Source: an uncultured Christensenellaceae bacterium (GTDB lineage Bacteria > Bacillota > Clostridia > Christensenellales > UBA3700). From it: DNA of 64,000 nt. Positions 25,801 to 35,385 of this stretch are shown here, one piece after another (within the stretch, counting starts at the first letter, position 1; every line of letters starts with the position of its first letter). The stretch is taken from NCBI GenBank assembly GCA_944380295.1, contig CALWHE010000002.1, positions 57,237 to 121,236 on the forward strand. The letters run 5' to 3'. The position numbers were made by a program, and so were the translations under genes. A model generated the notes under the pieces. The model worked only from the letters and a program-made list of their open reading frames with translations. It made no database searches and was not told the DNA's origin.

Positions 25801-27053
25801 ATTACGACAACGGCGGCGACGCGGAAAACGTGGGCGATCAAACTTATGCCGCCCTCTTCACCGGCGCCACCTATCAGAGCGTGACGGAAGAAGACTTTGA
25901 CGCATACATCGCCATGGAACGCGCCAATTCCCAAACGCTTTCCATGCTGGTGGACACCATGGACAACGTGACGGAAAACACCGACAGTCTGAACACTCCT
26001 TCTTCCTGGACGGGCAGCCAGATCGATTCCGACGCCAGCTCCGACGACGTGACCGCGGGCGTGTTTGACAGAGAAAACCACGACTGGGACGAACTGCTCG
26101 ATCTGGACATCGCCGGCAACGAAGAGGACAAGGCTCTGAGCAACAGACTGTTCGACGCTTCCGTGCTGGACAAGAACATCAACAACGCGGAGATAACCAC
26201 CGGTATCGGCGACATGGTGCTGGTGATCTACAACCACGACGACGTGCGCGACGACGAGGGCAACCTCTCGGGCGGAGCTTACAGCTATCAGTCTTCGAGC
26301 ATGACTTTGAGCGCCGGCTCTTACTACAAGATAACCGTTTGGGTGCTCACTTATAAGCTGGGCGAAAACGACAGCGCGCGCGTGATCCTCAAACTGGGCA
26401 ACTCCTCTTATACCTTCGGCACGAGCATAGACGACGAGTCTTCCGCTGTGGACAAGGTGCGCAGGATAAACACCAAGGGGCAATGGCAGGAAGTTTCCTT
26501 CTACGTTTACATCGACAAAGACGTGGAAGAGAGCGTGACCGGCACCCTTACCCTGCAACTGGGCGACACGGACGAATGGGTGAGCGGCTATCTGTTCGCG
26601 GACAACTTCTCCTGCGTGGAGATAGACGAAAAAGAAGTTGACGGCGCCACGGTCACTCCCGCTCAGACGGTGAGCGGCATGGTGGGCTTTGAAGTGGTGG
26701 TCAAAGACGCCGAAAACGCGGAAAACAATAACGATTTCAGCGACTCCAACGCCTATAACGCGGACGGCACCATCAAAGACGGCGCCAAACTGGCTTCCAA
26801 CTATATAGTGCATTACACGCAGGCTGACGCGGAAAAAGCTCCCGAAGAAGAGGAAACGACGGAAGACGACACCACCAACGATCTGCTGTGGCTCTATATC
26901 GTGTCCGGTATCATCGGCGGTCTGATAGTGATAGCGGTGATAATCGTGATAGCGCGCAAAGTGATGAGCAAGCGCAAGCGCCAGAAGCAGGTGAACAAGA
27001 AGTCCGATTTCGACCGCAATTACGGAAACAGATCGAACGTGCGCAAAAAGTAA
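22860..27053 (+). CDS. Giant lipoprotein with five carbohydrate-binding-like modules and C-terminal membrane anchor
   Basis: 1397-residue surface protein of unknown ligand. A signal peptide ends in lipobox ASVAAC. Five diverged modules of roughly 200-260 residues follow, each like CBM4/9-type jelly rolls with a repeated YYKISVWVKT-like strand, a GEWQEV strand and a later LWLGD-type strand (modules approximately 45-255, 300-510, 525-780, 790-1065, 1070-1300). The C-terminus has a span (LYIVSGIIGGLIVIAVIIVI) and a strongly basic tail. No catalytic domain is evident, so adhesion or glycan capture is the inferred role. The ATG at 22860 is preceded by AAAGGTGG; the apparent earlier TTG at 22791 is the promoter -35. 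Single-gene unit with a strong terminator. Confidence 0.85.
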   Translation: MRKRKLTFLILVAVMIVALIASVAACDPDDPEEEKPSYSTTLVTNGNFDDASGEEQPMSPSGWTGEAGSTSSSAQYKTPTDNVHSGVIDVSDERGYRSEFGSVTPGKVGEDNNILAIYNGVEASSYKYTSSSITLSADRVYRLSVWVKTDIFTDASYYGTWLNRNDETQALNDATTGAYVSVSGVAYAAFDAINTNGEWQELVTYIDTHGTTGGSVTITLSLGTGNWSTGHMAAGYAFFDNITMVDLNDEYQDPDSTFVKGDGSLSDEQADAKASAEFAAATQGTSSSKMVNGKEQESAHAVHTFKYDMSVGDTAFDYATKTSTPYSPSRWTGSSGKKTDGTSFSTSSSNLQKGILDAAGGSVSLIDNNSSYEGLTLDAHDSLSYTYSEGHARTIGNVLFINAKNANVYGYSSNTTYTIEANNYYKISVWVKTYINSGNGAAVRLTSGDDDENIVSQSNISTNGEWQEVSLYLRGNQYRENTVTLELWLGDNNTAGTVGMAFFDSVSVSKISEEEYNAAPEGAGKKDMLTPDADFKYYGMDGSQNVLSYQAKAASDSRTALVQSGTQQDGLTVNKALERGGNGVWLINNPTPAYSAITPVIAVDTNGKTVNTDNLIPLYPNEYLSLSVWVKTSEITSGGLTVSVYNYDIEGIKEDLEDAPGKTDYADLSDYRTSVASLSSLTSEGLEDFKIDGVNDYVMLTFMIQGGKTTAHLGFEFTLGSGTESNSSSYVKGWAMISNIMTEKITAADYSAASTASNVAKGSISSSAASVEVASNGYFNVSDISGTNSLYADDENEFDFNTYNTAGVLALPDGWTATDSSLLKAYLNKNGDEPATNYAFGGVVDPDNDTSKKMLTALLKSGDIHTLLSGSAADIFASAGKYSGLSEKNNLLAVYSHNLLAFGFSSEEMSLSANSYYRVSVWAYAESGSQITVVISTGSDDTEYYFFENGAESGWKEYVFYIQTGVSSISASLSLYVGNANYDNGGDAENVGDQTYAALFTGATYQSVTEEDFDAYIAMERANSQTLSMLVDTMDNVTENTDSLNTPSSWTGSQIDSDASSDDVTAGVFDRENHDWDELLDLDIAGNEEDKALSNRLFDASVLDKNINNAEITTGIGDMVLVIYNHDDVRDDEGNLSGGAYSYQSSSMTLSAGSYYKITVWVLTYKLGENDSARVILKLGNSSYTFGTSIDDESSAVDKVRRINTKGQWQEVSFYVYIDKDVEESVTGTLTLQLGDTDEWVSGYLFADNFSCVEIDEKEVDGATVTPAQTVSGMVGFEVVVKDAENAENNNDFSDSNAYNADGTIKDGAKLASNYIVHYTQADAEKAPEEEETTEDDTTNDLLWLYIVSGIIGGLIVIAVIIVIARKVMSKRKRQKQVNKKSDFDRNYGNRSNVRKK

Positions 27054-27072
27054 GGCGCAAAACAAGATTAAA

Positions 27073-27097
27073 AGAGGACCTGCGGGTCCTCTTTTTT
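27073..27097 (+). terminator. Intrinsic terminator of the CBM-like gene
   Basis: AGAGGACC/GGTCCTCT stem (27073-27080 with 27085-27092), loop TGCG, then a run of six T. Confidence 0.92.
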
Positions 27098-27131
27098 CAC
27101 TCCGATACCGCGGCGGCAAGCGCCCCTTTTC

Positions 27132-27422
27132 TTAAATATAGAGCTTCTGCCCGATAAAGAGTTCCGTTGAAGAGAGGGCGTTATTTTCCGCTATATATCC
27201 TTCGCTCACGCCGAAGGCACGCGCCACCCCGGAGAGCGTGTCGAACGGTTTGACCACGTATTCCTCACCCTGCGGCAGCATGATGAGCAGACGCACCCCT
27301 TCTTCCACCTGCTCCGCGCGGCAATTGTTGTCTTTGAGCAGTTTGGCTTTACTTACGCCGTATTTGCGCGCCACCTCTTCCGCGCCCTCTCCCTTACCCA
27401 CTTTGTGGATGATGATCTGCAT
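27132..27422 (-). CDS. Double-LysM protein without signal peptide
   Basis: 96 residues made almost wholly of two LysM-like modules (about 3-46 and 52-96). The second is the clearer: YVVKPFDTLSGVARAFGVS, then NNALSSTELFIGQKLYI. The first is degenerate. LysM binds N-acetylglucosamine-containing glycans such as peptidoglycan. No signal sequence is present, as in some spore-coat and cortex-associated LysM proteins, so a mother-cell spore role is possible; this is inference from the adjacent SpoVB-like gene. GGGAGGCG precedes the ATG. Divergent from the flippase gene. Confidence 0.85.
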   Translation of the reverse strand: MQIIIHKVGKGEGAEEVARKYGVSKAKLLKDNNCRAEQVEEGVRLLIMLPQGEEYVVKPFDTLSGVARAFGVSEGYIAENNALSSTELFIGQKLYI

Positions 27423-27515
27423 TTCGCCTCCCTCGCGCCGACCCTGCCGGACAAGTATTTTTTATTGTTCTTCACGATAATTATATTTGCTCTCCGCGCT
27501 TAATATCCTAATAAT

Positions 27516-29003
27516 ATGAAAAAGATCTTCAAGGCGTTTTTCACCGTTTCCGCCGTTGCCGTGGTGACGCGCGCCGTCTCGTTCGTGTTCAAAATTTTTA
27601 TCTCGCGCAAGTTGGGCGCGGAGATAATGGGCGTATATCAGATTTGTTTTTCCCTGTTCGGCATGCTGGCTTCACTCGCCGTGAGCGGCATTCCCCTCAC
27701 GCTCTCGCGCGTCACCGCGGAAACGCAGGCACTGGGCGACTTAAAGGCACAGCGCTCCGCCTTTACAACCTGTCTGTTGCTCAGCCTGATGATCTCCATG
27801 ACCGTATGCACGGTGTTTTACCTCTTTCCCTCGCTCACCGATCTGCTCTTTTCCGACGAGCGCTGCGGCAAACTGTTCATGATCATTCTGCCCACGGCAA
27901 TGACCGCAAGCGTTTACTCCGTGGTGCGCGGCTGGTTTTGGGGCAGACAAAATTACTTTGTCTTTTCACTGGCGGAAGCGGCGGACGAGATATTCAAAGT
28001 GGCGGCGTGCGCCCTCTTCATCTTTCTGCTCACGGACGTGATGGCGCTCGAATACACCCTGGCTTACGCCATGTTGGCGAGCGACTGCCTGGTGGCGCTG
28101 CTGCTGGCGATAACCTTTTTCAAAAGCGGGGGCAGATTGGGCGCGCCTACGATGGGCGGACGTATCCTGCGCTCCGCCGCGCCGCTGACGGTAACGCGCC
28201 TGTGCGGCAGTATGATGTCCGTTTTCGTATCATTTGCCCTGCCCGCCGTGCTCACCAACGCCTGGGGACTGACAAGCGCGGAAGCCACCGCGGAATACGG
28301 CAGAGCCTCCGGCATGGTCATGCCGCTCCTGCTCGCGCCCTCCTCGGTGGTAGGTTCGCTCTCCGTGGTGATGATCCCGGAGATAGCCTCGCGCAACGCG
28401 GGCGGAAGTAAAGATCTGACTTCCGCGCTCGACCGCTCCACCGACTTCACCTGCGCCGTGGCATGCGCCGTGTTCATCGCCTTTGCCGCCTGCGGTCAGG
28501 AGATAGGCACCCTTCTTTACGCGGACGAAAAAGTGGGCAAACAGCTCTCCTTTGCCGCCTTTATCGTGCTGCCGCTTTCTCTCAACGCCATCGCCGCCAC
28601 CTCCCTCAACTCTCTGGGCAAGGAAAACCACACCTTTTTCAGCAGCGTGGCGGGATATGCCGTGCTGGCGGCGGGCATACTGGCTCTGCCGCGCTATATG
28701 GGCATATACGGCTATTACACGGCTTTTTTCGCCTATCACTGCGTTTGTCTGCTGTGCAACCACGCGGCGCTCTGCCGCGCCATGCCGCGCCTGAAAAGCT
28801 CCTCGCCGCGCCTGGCTCTCATCGGGATATCCTGCGTGATCACGCTGCTTGTCGGCAGCGTTGCCGCGCTCACCCGCGGCTTGGGCGATCTGCTCTCCTG
28901 CCTCATCTGTCTGCCGGCGGCGGCGCTGTTATTCTTCATCGCCCTGCGCCTGACCGGCTATATGCCGAAAACCGCCAACCTGATAGGTTATCTGCGCAAG
29001 TAG
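27516..29003 (+). CDS. SpoVB/MurJ-type polysaccharide or lipid II flippase
   Basis: 495-residue protein with about 14 membrane spans in the MOP (MATE-like) superfamily. The N-terminal segment VTRAVSFVFKIFISRKLGAEIMGVYQ and the SGIPLTLSR loop resemble stage V sporulation protein B, which acts in spore-cortex peptidoglycan assembly; vegetative MurJ-like or export roles cannot be excluded. No Shine-Dalgarno precedes the ATG and no sigma-A -35 is evident. TAATAT lies about 9 nt upstream, so a sporulation-sigma promoter is possible. Divergent from the LysM gene. Confidence 0.85.
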   Translation: MKKIFKAFFTVSAVAVVTRAVSFVFKIFISRKLGAEIMGVYQICFSLFGMLASLAVSGIPLTLSRVTAETQALGDLKAQRSAFTTCLLLSLMISMTVCTVFYLFPSLTDLLFSDERCGKLFMIILPTAMTASVYSVVRGWFWGRQNYFVFSLAEAADEIFKVAACALFIFLLTDVMALEYTLAYAMLASDCLVALLLAITFFKSGGRLGAPTMGGRILRSAAPLTVTRLCGSMMSVFVSFALPAVLTNAWGLTSAEATAEYGRASGMVMPLLLAPSSVVGSLSVVMIPEIASRNAGGSKDLTSALDRSTDFTCAVACAVFIAFAACGQEIGTLLYADEKVGKQLSFAAFIVLPLSLNAIAATSLNSLGKENHTFFSSVAGYAVLAAGILALPRYMGIYGYYTAFFAYHCVCLLCNHAALCRAMPRLKSSSPRLALIGISCVITLLVGSVAALTRGLGDLLSCLICLPAAALLFFIALRLTGYMPKTANLIGYLRK

Positions 29004-29036
29004 CATAACTTTTGCGGCGGCGCAGATACTAAGCAT

Positions 29037-29741
29037 ATGCTTATCGTATTTGTGCGCGCCGTGCTCATCTATATCTTCCTGCTGGTGGCAATGCGCCTGA
29101 TGGGTAAAAAACAGCTGGGCGAACTGCAACCCTTTGAATTTGCGGTGACTCTCATCATGGCGGAACTTGCCTGCATTCCCATGTCGGACACCACCGTGCC
29201 CGTCATCTACGGACTTGTGCCCATCTTCACCCTGTTCGTGGTGCAGTTTGCCCTGACCAAGCTGATCAAACACTCTTTGAAGGCGCGGCGGCTCATCAAC
29301 GGCAAGCCGGTGATAGTGATCAATCCGTGCGGCATAGATTACCGCGCCATCAGCATGCTGGATCTGACCGTGAACGACCTTTTGGAAGCGCTGCGTGAGA
29401 AAAACTATCTCTCGCCGGAAGAGCTGGAATACGCCATTTTTGAAACCAACGGCGACGTGAGCGTGATACCCAAAGCCCGTCCGCTCACCACAAGCGATGT
29501 GCAGATAAGCGCGCCGCCGGCGCAGCTGCCTTACGCCGTGATCTGCGAAGGGAAAAAGATGTCGGAAAACGTGCGCAAGGGCAAGATAGATTACGCCTTG
29601 GTGGAAAAGGTGCTTGAAAAGAACGATCTCAAACAGAAAAACGTGCTGCTCATGACCGTGACGGGCGGAGAAAATTTTTATCTGCAACCCAAATCGGGCA
29701 GATATATCACGGGCAGATTGGAGGAAGAAAATGCGGGGTAA
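29037..29741 (+). CDS. DUF421 (YetF-type) membrane protein
   Basis: 234 residues. Three N-terminal membrane spans contain LLVAMRLMGKKQLGELQPFEFAV, the DUF421 signature, followed by the soluble YetF domain (DLTVNDLLEALREKNYLSPEELEYAIFETNGDVS). Function is unsettled; family members appear in spore formers near sporulation genes. It lies 33 bp after the SpoVB-like gene and overlaps the next gene by 11 bp. Confidence 0.88.
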   Translation: MLIVFVRAVLIYIFLLVAMRLMGKKQLGELQPFEFAVTLIMAELACIPMSDTTVPVIYGLVPIFTLFVVQFALTKLIKHSLKARRLINGKPVIVINPCGIDYRAISMLDLTVNDLLEALREKNYLSPEELEYAIFETNGDVSVIPKARPLTTSDVQISAPPAQLPYAVICEGKKMSENVRKGKIDYALVEKVLEKNDLKQKNVLLMTVTGGENFYLQPKSGRYITGRLEEENAG

Positions 29742-30114
29742 GGTCTGGCTGGCGCTGATAATTTTGGCGCTCATCGTGGGATTGGGCATAGGCGAACAGT
29801 CCTATATCAACAAAACATTCGACCGCGCCGTGCAAAAAAGCGAGGAGATAACCGCACTCATCGAAGCGAAAAATTACGCGGGCGCAAACGCCGCAACGCA
29901 GGCGATGTCCGACTGGTGGAAGAAAGAGCGCGACGTGTTGGAATTTCTCTGTCCCAATAACGACGTGAAAGGCATCATGACCGCCATCGGCGATCTGCAA
30001 GGCTCTCTCGCCGCCAAAACTTATGAAGACAGTCTGCAACGCAGCATCTCGCTGACCGCCAATGTGGAAAACAGCAAAAACCTGCTCATCTTCAAATGGA
30101 AAAACGTGCTCTGA
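29731..30114 (+). CDS. DUF4363-like protein with one membrane span
   Basis: 127 residues: an N-terminal span (VWLALIILALIVGLGIG) then a helical extracytoplasmic domain containing SDWWKKERDVLEFLCPNNDV, characteristic of DUF4363 proteins, which commonly follow DUF421 genes. The start overlaps the DUF421 stop by 11 bp; GGAGG lies just upstream of its ATG. The two probably form one membrane complex of unknown function. Confidence 0.8.
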   Translation: MRGKVWLALIILALIVGLGIGEQSYINKTFDRAVQKSEEITALIEAKNYAGANAATQAMSDWWKKERDVLEFLCPNNDVKGIMTAIGDLQGSLAAKTYEDSLQRSISLTANVENSKNLLIFKWKNVL

Positions 30115-30165
30115 TCCGCCACGCCATCGCTTTGCGCTTGCGTGACGCGGCGCAAAAGGTTTGAC

Positions 30166-30189
30166 AAAAGCGGCAAAACGCCGCCTTTT
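30166..30189. terminator. Bidirectional terminator between DUF4363 and uvrA
   Basis: GCGGC/GCCGC stem (30170-30174 with 30080+100 to 30184) with AAAAC loop, flanked by AAAA and TTTT, between convergent genes. Confidence 0.65.
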
Positions 30190-30196
30190 CCGCCTT

Positions 30197-33016
30197 TTAT
30201 TTCATTCCCAATTTGCCGCGCAGATACTGTCCCGTCCAGCTGCCTTCCACGCGCGCCACTTCTTCCGGCGTGCCCTGAGCCACCACCGTGCCGCCCTTAT
30301 TGCCGCCTTCCGGTCCCAGATCTATGATGTGATCCGCCACTTTTATCACGTCTAAATTGTGCTCTATCACGATCACGGTGTTGCCCTTGTCCACAAACTT
30401 GTCCAAAATGGCTATGAGCCGCTTCACGTCGTCAGTGTGCAGTCCCGTGGTCGGCTCGTCCAGGATATACACCGTCTTGCCCGTGCCGCGCTTGGAAAGC
30501 TCCGTGGCGAGCTTCACTCTCTGCGCCTCGCCGCCGGAGAGCGTGGTGGCGGGCTGTCCCAGTTTGACGTATCCCAAGCCCACCTGCTGCAACGTGCTTA
30601 TCTTGTTGTATATCTGCGGCACGTTTTGGAAAAATTCGCACGCCTCGTCCACCGTCATTTCAAGCACGTCGTAAATGCTCTTGCCCTTGTATTTGACTTC
30701 CAGCGTTTCGCGGTTATAGCGCTTGCCTCCGCACACTTCGCAGGGCACGTAAACGTCGGACAAAAAGTGCATTTCTATCTTGATGATGCCGTCGCCGCCG
30801 CAGTTTTCGCACCTGCCGCCCGACACGTTGAAGGAAAATCTGCCAGCCGTGTAACCGCGCGCCTTGGCGTCCGGCAGCCTGGCAAAAAGCTCCCTGATGG
30901 GCGTGAACACGCCCGTGTAAGTGGCGGGGTTGGAGCGCGGCGTCCTGCCGATGGGGCTTTGGTCTATGCTGATGACCTTGTCCAGGTTTTCTATGCCCTC
31001 CACGTCCTTGCACTCCACGTTCACCGTGCGCGCGCCGTTGAGCTTGGCTGCCAGCGCGGGCTGCAATATCTCGCCGATAAGAGAGCTTTTGCCGCTGCCG
31101 GACACGCCCGTGATCGCCACGAATTTACCCAAAGGGATCTGCACGTCTATGTTTTTCAGGTTGTTCTTTTTCGCGCCCCTGACGGTGATGAACTTGCCGT
31201 TGCCTTCCCTGCGCGCGCCCGGCACGGGAATGCTCTTTCTGCCGCTCAGATAATCGCCCGTGATAGATTTTTTGCACGCCGCCACCTGCGCGGGCGTGCC
31301 TGCCGCCACCACTTCTCCGCCGTGCACTCCCGCGCCCGGTCCGATGTCCACGATGAAGTCCGCCTTTGCCATGGTCTCTTCGTCATGTTCCACCACCACC
31401 AGCGTGTTGCCCAGATCGCGCAGACGGGTGAGCGTTTGCAAAAGCCTGCCGTTGTCGCGCTGATGAAGCCCTATGCTCGGCTCGTCCAGGATATACAAGA
31501 CGCCGGTAAGTCCGCTGCCTATCTGCGTTGCCAGGCGTATGCGCTGGCTCTCTCCGCCCGAGAGCGTGGACGACGAACGGGACAGCGTGAGATAATCAAG
31601 CCCCACGTTGACCATAAAGCCCAGCCTGCCCTTGATCTCCTTGATGACCTGGGCGGCTATCATTTCCTCTCGCTCCGTAAGTTTCAGCTCGTTGAAAAAT
31701 TTCAGCTCTTCGTCTATGGGCAGATCGCACAGCTGCGCGATGTTCAAGCCGCCCACCGTCACGCCCAACGCCTCTTTTTTCAGGCGCTTGCCGTGGCACT
31801 CCTCGCAGGGAACGGGCGACATAAAGCGTTCCAGCTCCATCTTGGTGAGGTCGGAAGAAGTTTCGTTGTATCTGCGGCGCATGATGTTGCACACGCCCTC
31901 GTAGACCTTGGAATAAAAGCCGTTGTTGAACACGCCGCGCATATCCGCGTCCAAAGGCTTGTTGTCCCCGTAAAGCACTATCTTTTGTATCTTTTCGGGC
32001 AGCTCTTTGAAGGGCACGGTGAGGGAAAAATCGTATTTTTTCGCCAAGGCGCGCATCATGGCGGCGTTCACCTTGCAGGTGTCAAAGCTCCACCCCTTGA
32101 TATCCACCGCCCCTTCCGCAAGCGATTTGTCCCACTTGACGAATTTGTTCAGATCTGGCACCATGCCGAAGCCCAGCCCCAAGCAGTGCGGACACGCCCC
32201 GAACGGAGAGTTGAAGGAGAAAAAGCGCGGCGTAAGCTCTTCCATGGAGATGTCGCAGTCCGGGCAGGCATACTTGGTGGAATAAAGCGTGCGCTCTTCT
32301 CCGTTCACGCACTCCACCAGCCCTTCGGAGAGTTTGAGCGCCGTTTCCAGGCTGTCCGTCAGGCGGCGCGTCATTCCCGGCTTGACTATCAGTCTGTCCA
32401 CCACCACGGAGATGGTGTGCTTGATGTTTTTGTCAAGCTCCACCTTTTCGGCGCCGTCATCGTAACGCTTGCCGTCCACTTCCACGCGCATAAAGCCGCT
32501 CTTGCGCAAATTCTCCAACGTCTTGGTAAATTCGCCCTTCCTGCCGCGCGCCACGGGAGCCACTATCATTATCCTGCTGCCCTCGGGCAGCGCGGTTATC
32601 TTGTCCGCTATCTGATCCACCGTTTGCCGCACTATCTCTTTTCCGCACTTGGGACAATGCGGCACGCCTATGCGCGCATACAGCAGGCGCAGATAATCGT
32701 ATATCTCCGTCACGGTGCCCACGGTGGAGCGGGGATTGTGCGAAGTGGTCTTCTGATCGATGGAAATGGCGGGAGAAAGCCCCTCTATATAGTCCACGTC
32801 CGGCTTGTCCATCTGCCCCAAAAACTGGCGCGCGTAAGAAGAGAGCGACTCCATATATCTGCGCTGCCCTTCCGCAAAAAGCGTGTCGAAGGCAAGCGAA
32901 GACTTGCCCGAACCACTCAAACCGGTGAACACCACCAGTTTGTCGCGCGGAATGGTCACGTCTATGTTTTTCAGGTTGTGCACCCTGGCGCCCTTGATGA
33001 TTATCTTGTCCTGCAT
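30197..33016 (-). CDS. uvrA: Excinuclease ABC subunit A
   Basis: Damage-sensing ATPase of nucleotide excision repair. Two ABC modules are present in 939 residues: first P-loop [14 protein letters not shown] near residue 33, second [13 protein letters not shown] near 635, with LSGGE signature motifs in both halves. Zinc-finger cysteines are visible ([26 protein letters not shown]). Placed 1 bp after uvrB and sharing its promoter, so the LexA-type box should control both. Confidence 0.97.
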   Translation of the reverse strand: MQDKIIIKGARVHNLKNIDVTIPRDKLVVFTGLSGSGKSSLAFDTLFAEGQRRYMESLSSYARQFLGQMDKPDVDYIEGLSPAISIDQKTTSHNPRSTVGTVTEIYDYLRLLYARIGVPHCPKCGKEIVRQTVDQIADKITALPEGSRIMIVAPVARGRKGEFTKTLENLRKSGFMRVEVDGKRYDDGAEKVELDKNIKHTISVVVDRLIVKPGMTRRLTDSLETALKLSEGLVECVNGEERTLYSTKYACPDCDISMEELTPRFFSFNSPFGACPHCLGLGFGMVPDLNKFVKWDKSLAEGAVDIKGWSFDTCKVNAAMMRALAKKYDFSLTVPFKELPEKIQKIVLYGDNKPLDADMRGVFNNGFYSKVYEGVCNIMRRRYNETSSDLTKMELERFMSPVPCEECHGKRLKKEALGVTVGGLNIAQLCDLPIDEELKFFNELKLTEREEMIAAQVIKEIKGRLGFMVNVGLDYLTLSRSSSTLSGGESQRIRLATQIGSGLTGVLYILDEPSIGLHQRDNGRLLQTLTRLRDLGNTLVVVEHDEETMAKADFIVDIGPGAGVHGGEVVAAGTPAQVAACKKSITGDYLSGRKSIPVPGARREGNGKFITVRGAKKNNLKNIDVQIPLGKFVAITGVSGSGKSSLIGEILQPALAAKLNGARTVNVECKDVEGIENLDKVISIDQSPIGRTPRSNPATYTGVFTPIRELFARLPDAKARGYTAGRFSFNVSGGRCENCGGDGIIKIEMHFLSDVYVPCEVCGGKRYNRETLEVKYKGKSIYDVLEMTVDEACEFFQNVPQIYNKISTLQQVGLGYVKLGQPATTLSGGEAQRVKLATELSKRGTGKTVYILDEPTTGLHTDDVKRLIAILDKFVDKGNTVIVIEHNLDVIKVADHIIDLGPEGGNKGGTVVAQGTPEEVARVEGSWTGQYLRGKLGMK

Positions 33017-33017
33017 C

Positions 33018-34979
33018 TCACTTTTTCCTCTTGCTCTCCGCCTTTTTCTTTAATGCGGCTATCTCTTCACGATATTTGATGGCAAGCTCAAAGTCCAAAG
33101 AGCTTGCCGCCAGCTTCATGGAAGAAGTCAGCCGCTCTATCTCCGCCCTTATCTTGGCGGGATCTTCAAGCTGCCGCTCTTCCACCTTTTTGCTTATCTC
33201 AATGGTGTTGGTTATCGGCTTGATGATGGTCTTGGGCGTGATGCCGTGTTCGGCATTGTATTGCTTCTGCACGGCGCGGCGGCGGTCTGTTTCGTCCAAC
33301 GCGCGCTTCATGCTGCCCGTTATCACGTCCGCATACATGATGACCTTGGCGCGCGCGTTGCGCGCCGCTCTGCCGATGGTTTGGATAAGCGCCGTTTCAC
33401 TGCGCAAAAAGCCCTCTTTGTCCGCGTCCAAAATAGCCACCAGCTGCACCTCCGGCAAGTCCAAGCCCTCGCGCAGCAGATTTATGCCCACCAGCACGTC
33501 AAAGTCCCCCTTGCGCAGAGAAGTTATGATGTCTATCCTCTCCAAAGTGTCTATATCCGAATGCATATAGCGCACCTTTATCTGATTGTCCTGCAAAAAC
33601 GCGGTCAGATCTTCCGCCATCTTTTTGGTGAGCGTGGTCACCAGCACCCTGCCGCCGCTTGCCGTGACGGCGCGTATTTTGCCGATGAGGTCGTCTATCT
33701 GCCCCTTGACGGGCAGCACTTCCACTTCCGGATCCACCAGTCCCGTGGGACGTATCAGCTGTTCCGCCACCTGCCCCGCCTGCTCCATCTCGTAAGGTCC
33801 GGGCGTGGCGGACACGCAGATGAGCTGCCCCACGCGCGCGTCGAATTCGTCGAATTTGAGCGGACGGTTGTCGTAAGCCGCCGGCAGCCGGAAGCCGTAA
33901 TCCACCAGATTTTTCTTGCGCGCCAGATCGCCGTTATACATCGCCCTGATCTGGGGAATGGTCATGTGGCTTTCGTCTATGAACATGATGAAGTCGGAAG
34001 GGAAAAAGTCAAGCAGGGTGTAAGGCGGCTGCCCCTCGCTCCTGCCGTCGAAGTAACGGGAATAATTTTCTATGCCGCTGCAATAGCCCATCTCCCTGAT
34101 CATCTCCATATCGTAACTCACGCGCTCGCGTATGCGCTGGGCTTCTATGAGTTTTCCCCTTTCTTCAAAATACTTTACCCGCTCTGTCATGTCCGCGCCT
34201 ATCTGCCTTAACGCCGCCTCGCGCTTTTCCTTTTCCACCACATAATGGCTGGCGGGGAAGATGTTGACGTGTTTGAGCCGCGCGATCGGCTTGCCCGTGA
34301 GCGGATCGACGTGCATGATGCTGTCTATCTCGTCGCCGAAAAATTCTATCCGCACCGCCACTTTGTCGTTTTCCACGGGCACTATCTCCAAAACGTCGCC
34401 GCGCACGCGGAAAGTGGCGCGTTGCAGATCAAGATCGCTGCGCTCGTATTGTATCTCCACCAGCCTGTCTATCAGCTCGTCCCTGTCCTGCGTCATGCCC
34501 TCGCGCAGAGAAACTGCCATGCTGAAATATTCCATGGGCGCGCCCAAACCGTATATGCAGGAAACGGACGCCACCACTATCACGTCGCGCCGCTCGCAGA
34601 GCGCGCTGGTGGCGGAATTGCGCAAACGGTCTATCTCGTCGTTCACGGACATGTCTTTTTCTATATAAGTATCGCTGCGGGGGATATAAGCCTCGGGCTG
34701 GTAATAATCGTAATACGAAACAAAGTATTCCACCCTGTTATCGGGGAAAAATTCGCGGAATTCGTTGCAAAGCTGCGCCGCCAAAGTCTTGTTGTGCGCG
34801 ATCACCAAAGCCGGTCTGTTCAGCTTTTGTATCACGTTTGCCATGGTGAACGTCTTGCCGCTGCCCGTGACGCCCAGCAAGACCTGGGTGCGAAGCCCGT
34901 CCTTCACGCCCTCCACCAACTTTTCTATCGCCTGCGGCTGATCGCCGCACGGCTTGAACTTTGACCGCAATTCAAACAT
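33018..34979 (-). CDS. uvrB: Excinuclease ABC subunit B
   Basis: Helicase-like damage-verification subunit. The N-terminus contains the ATP loop [15 protein letters not shown] and the beta-hairpin [14 protein letters not shown], with the C-terminal UVR domain ([21 protein letters not shown]) that contacts UvrC. Length 653 is standard. Its promoter sits immediately upstream and the predicted +1 is 3 nt before the ATG; no Shine-Dalgarno is present. The 17-bp spacer of this promoter contains a LexA-type operator. Confidence 0.97.
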   Translation of the reverse strand: MFELRSKFKPCGDQPQAIEKLVEGVKDGLRTQVLLGVTGSGKTFTMANVIQKLNRPALVIAHNKTLAAQLCNEFREFFPDNRVEYFVSYYDYYQPEAYIPRSDTYIEKDMSVNDEIDRLRNSATSALCERRDVIVVASVSCIYGLGAPMEYFSMAVSLREGMTQDRDELIDRLVEIQYERSDLDLQRATFRVRGDVLEIVPVENDKVAVRIEFFGDEIDSIMHVDPLTGKPIARLKHVNIFPASHYVVEKEKREAALRQIGADMTERVKYFEERGKLIEAQRIRERVSYDMEMIREMGYCSGIENYSRYFDGRSEGQPPYTLLDFFPSDFIMFIDESHMTIPQIRAMYNGDLARKKNLVDYGFRLPAAYDNRPLKFDEFDARVGQLICVSATPGPYEMEQAGQVAEQLIRPTGLVDPEVEVLPVKGQIDDLIGKIRAVTASGGRVLVTTLTKKMAEDLTAFLQDNQIKVRYMHSDIDTLERIDIITSLRKGDFDVLVGINLLREGLDLPEVQLVAILDADKEGFLRSETALIQTIGRAARNARAKVIMYADVITGSMKRALDETDRRRAVQKQYNAEHGITPKTIIKPITNTIEISKKVEERQLEDPAKIRAEIERLTSSMKLAASSLDFELAIKYREEIAALKKKAESKRKK

Positions 34980-34988
34980 ATCGTCTAT

Positions 34989-35017
34989 ATTTTAGCACAT
35001 ATGTTCACATATGGCAA
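34989..35017 (-). promoter_or_regulatory. Promoter of uvrB-uvrA
   Basis: TTGCCA (35017-35012), 17 bp, TAAAAT (34994-34989). The start would be near 34982. Confidence 0.8.
34995..35006. promoter_or_regulatory. LexA/SOS operator in the uvrB promoter
   Basis: On the minus strand GAACATATGTGC matches the Bacillota LexA consensus GAAC-N4-GTTC with one mismatch. It fills the spacer between -35 and -10, where repressor binding would block polymerase. Confidence 0.75.
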
Positions 35018-35022
35018 CTTTT

Positions 35023-35385
35023 TCAGGAAAAAATGCTGCGCAAAATAAGCCCGATGGCAAAGCTCAGCAGCGCGCCGCACACGGTGAGCACTATTTTGAA
35101 TATCACCTGCCTGCGCTCGTTTTTTATCTGCCTTATCACCGCGTATCCGTTCTGATGCAGGGTGAAGCAATAATACATGTCCCCTTTTTTGTCCGTTTCT
35201 ATCAGCTCGAAATAGTCGTCCGTCTGCAAAGAACGCAGGTAAACGGGCAGATCTTCCCGCTTGAAGCGCACGGAATAAGGTATCGCCGCCAAAAGCTCCA
35301 CCGGGCGGATCAGGCAGGTGCCGCCCTTGTCCGCCGCATGCTTGTATATAGCGCTCATAATGGCTTTTTGCGTCCTGTTTATCAT
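35023..35385 (-). CDS. Small tail-anchored protein, winged-helix-like (second of a pair)
   Basis: 120 residues from the ATG at 35385. The soluble part (about 1-88) has a mixed helix/strand order ending in YYCFTLHQNGYAVIRQI, similar to a winged-helix wing, then a basic segment and a C-terminal membrane span (IVLTVCGALLSFAIGLIL). It overlaps the upstream gene by ATGA and shares its architecture and the pattern aromatic/L-hydrophobic-T-x-x-G near the wing. No function is known to me. End of the panT-coaX-hom operon, just before the uvrB promoter. Confidence 0.7.
   Translation of the reverse strand: MINRTQKAIMSAIYKHAADKGGTCLIRPVELLAAIPYSVRFKREDLPVYLRSLQTDDYFELIETDKKGDMYYCFTLHQNGYAVIRQIKNERRQVIFKIVLTVCGALLSFAIGLILRSIFS

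Noticed and set aside
25545..27119. 524-aa minus-strand frame
   Set aside because: Antisense to the CBM-like gene, crosses its terminator, and has no family features.
30359..33079. 906-aa plus-strand frame
   Set aside because: Antisense to uvrA; His/Arg/Val-rich shadow without motifs.
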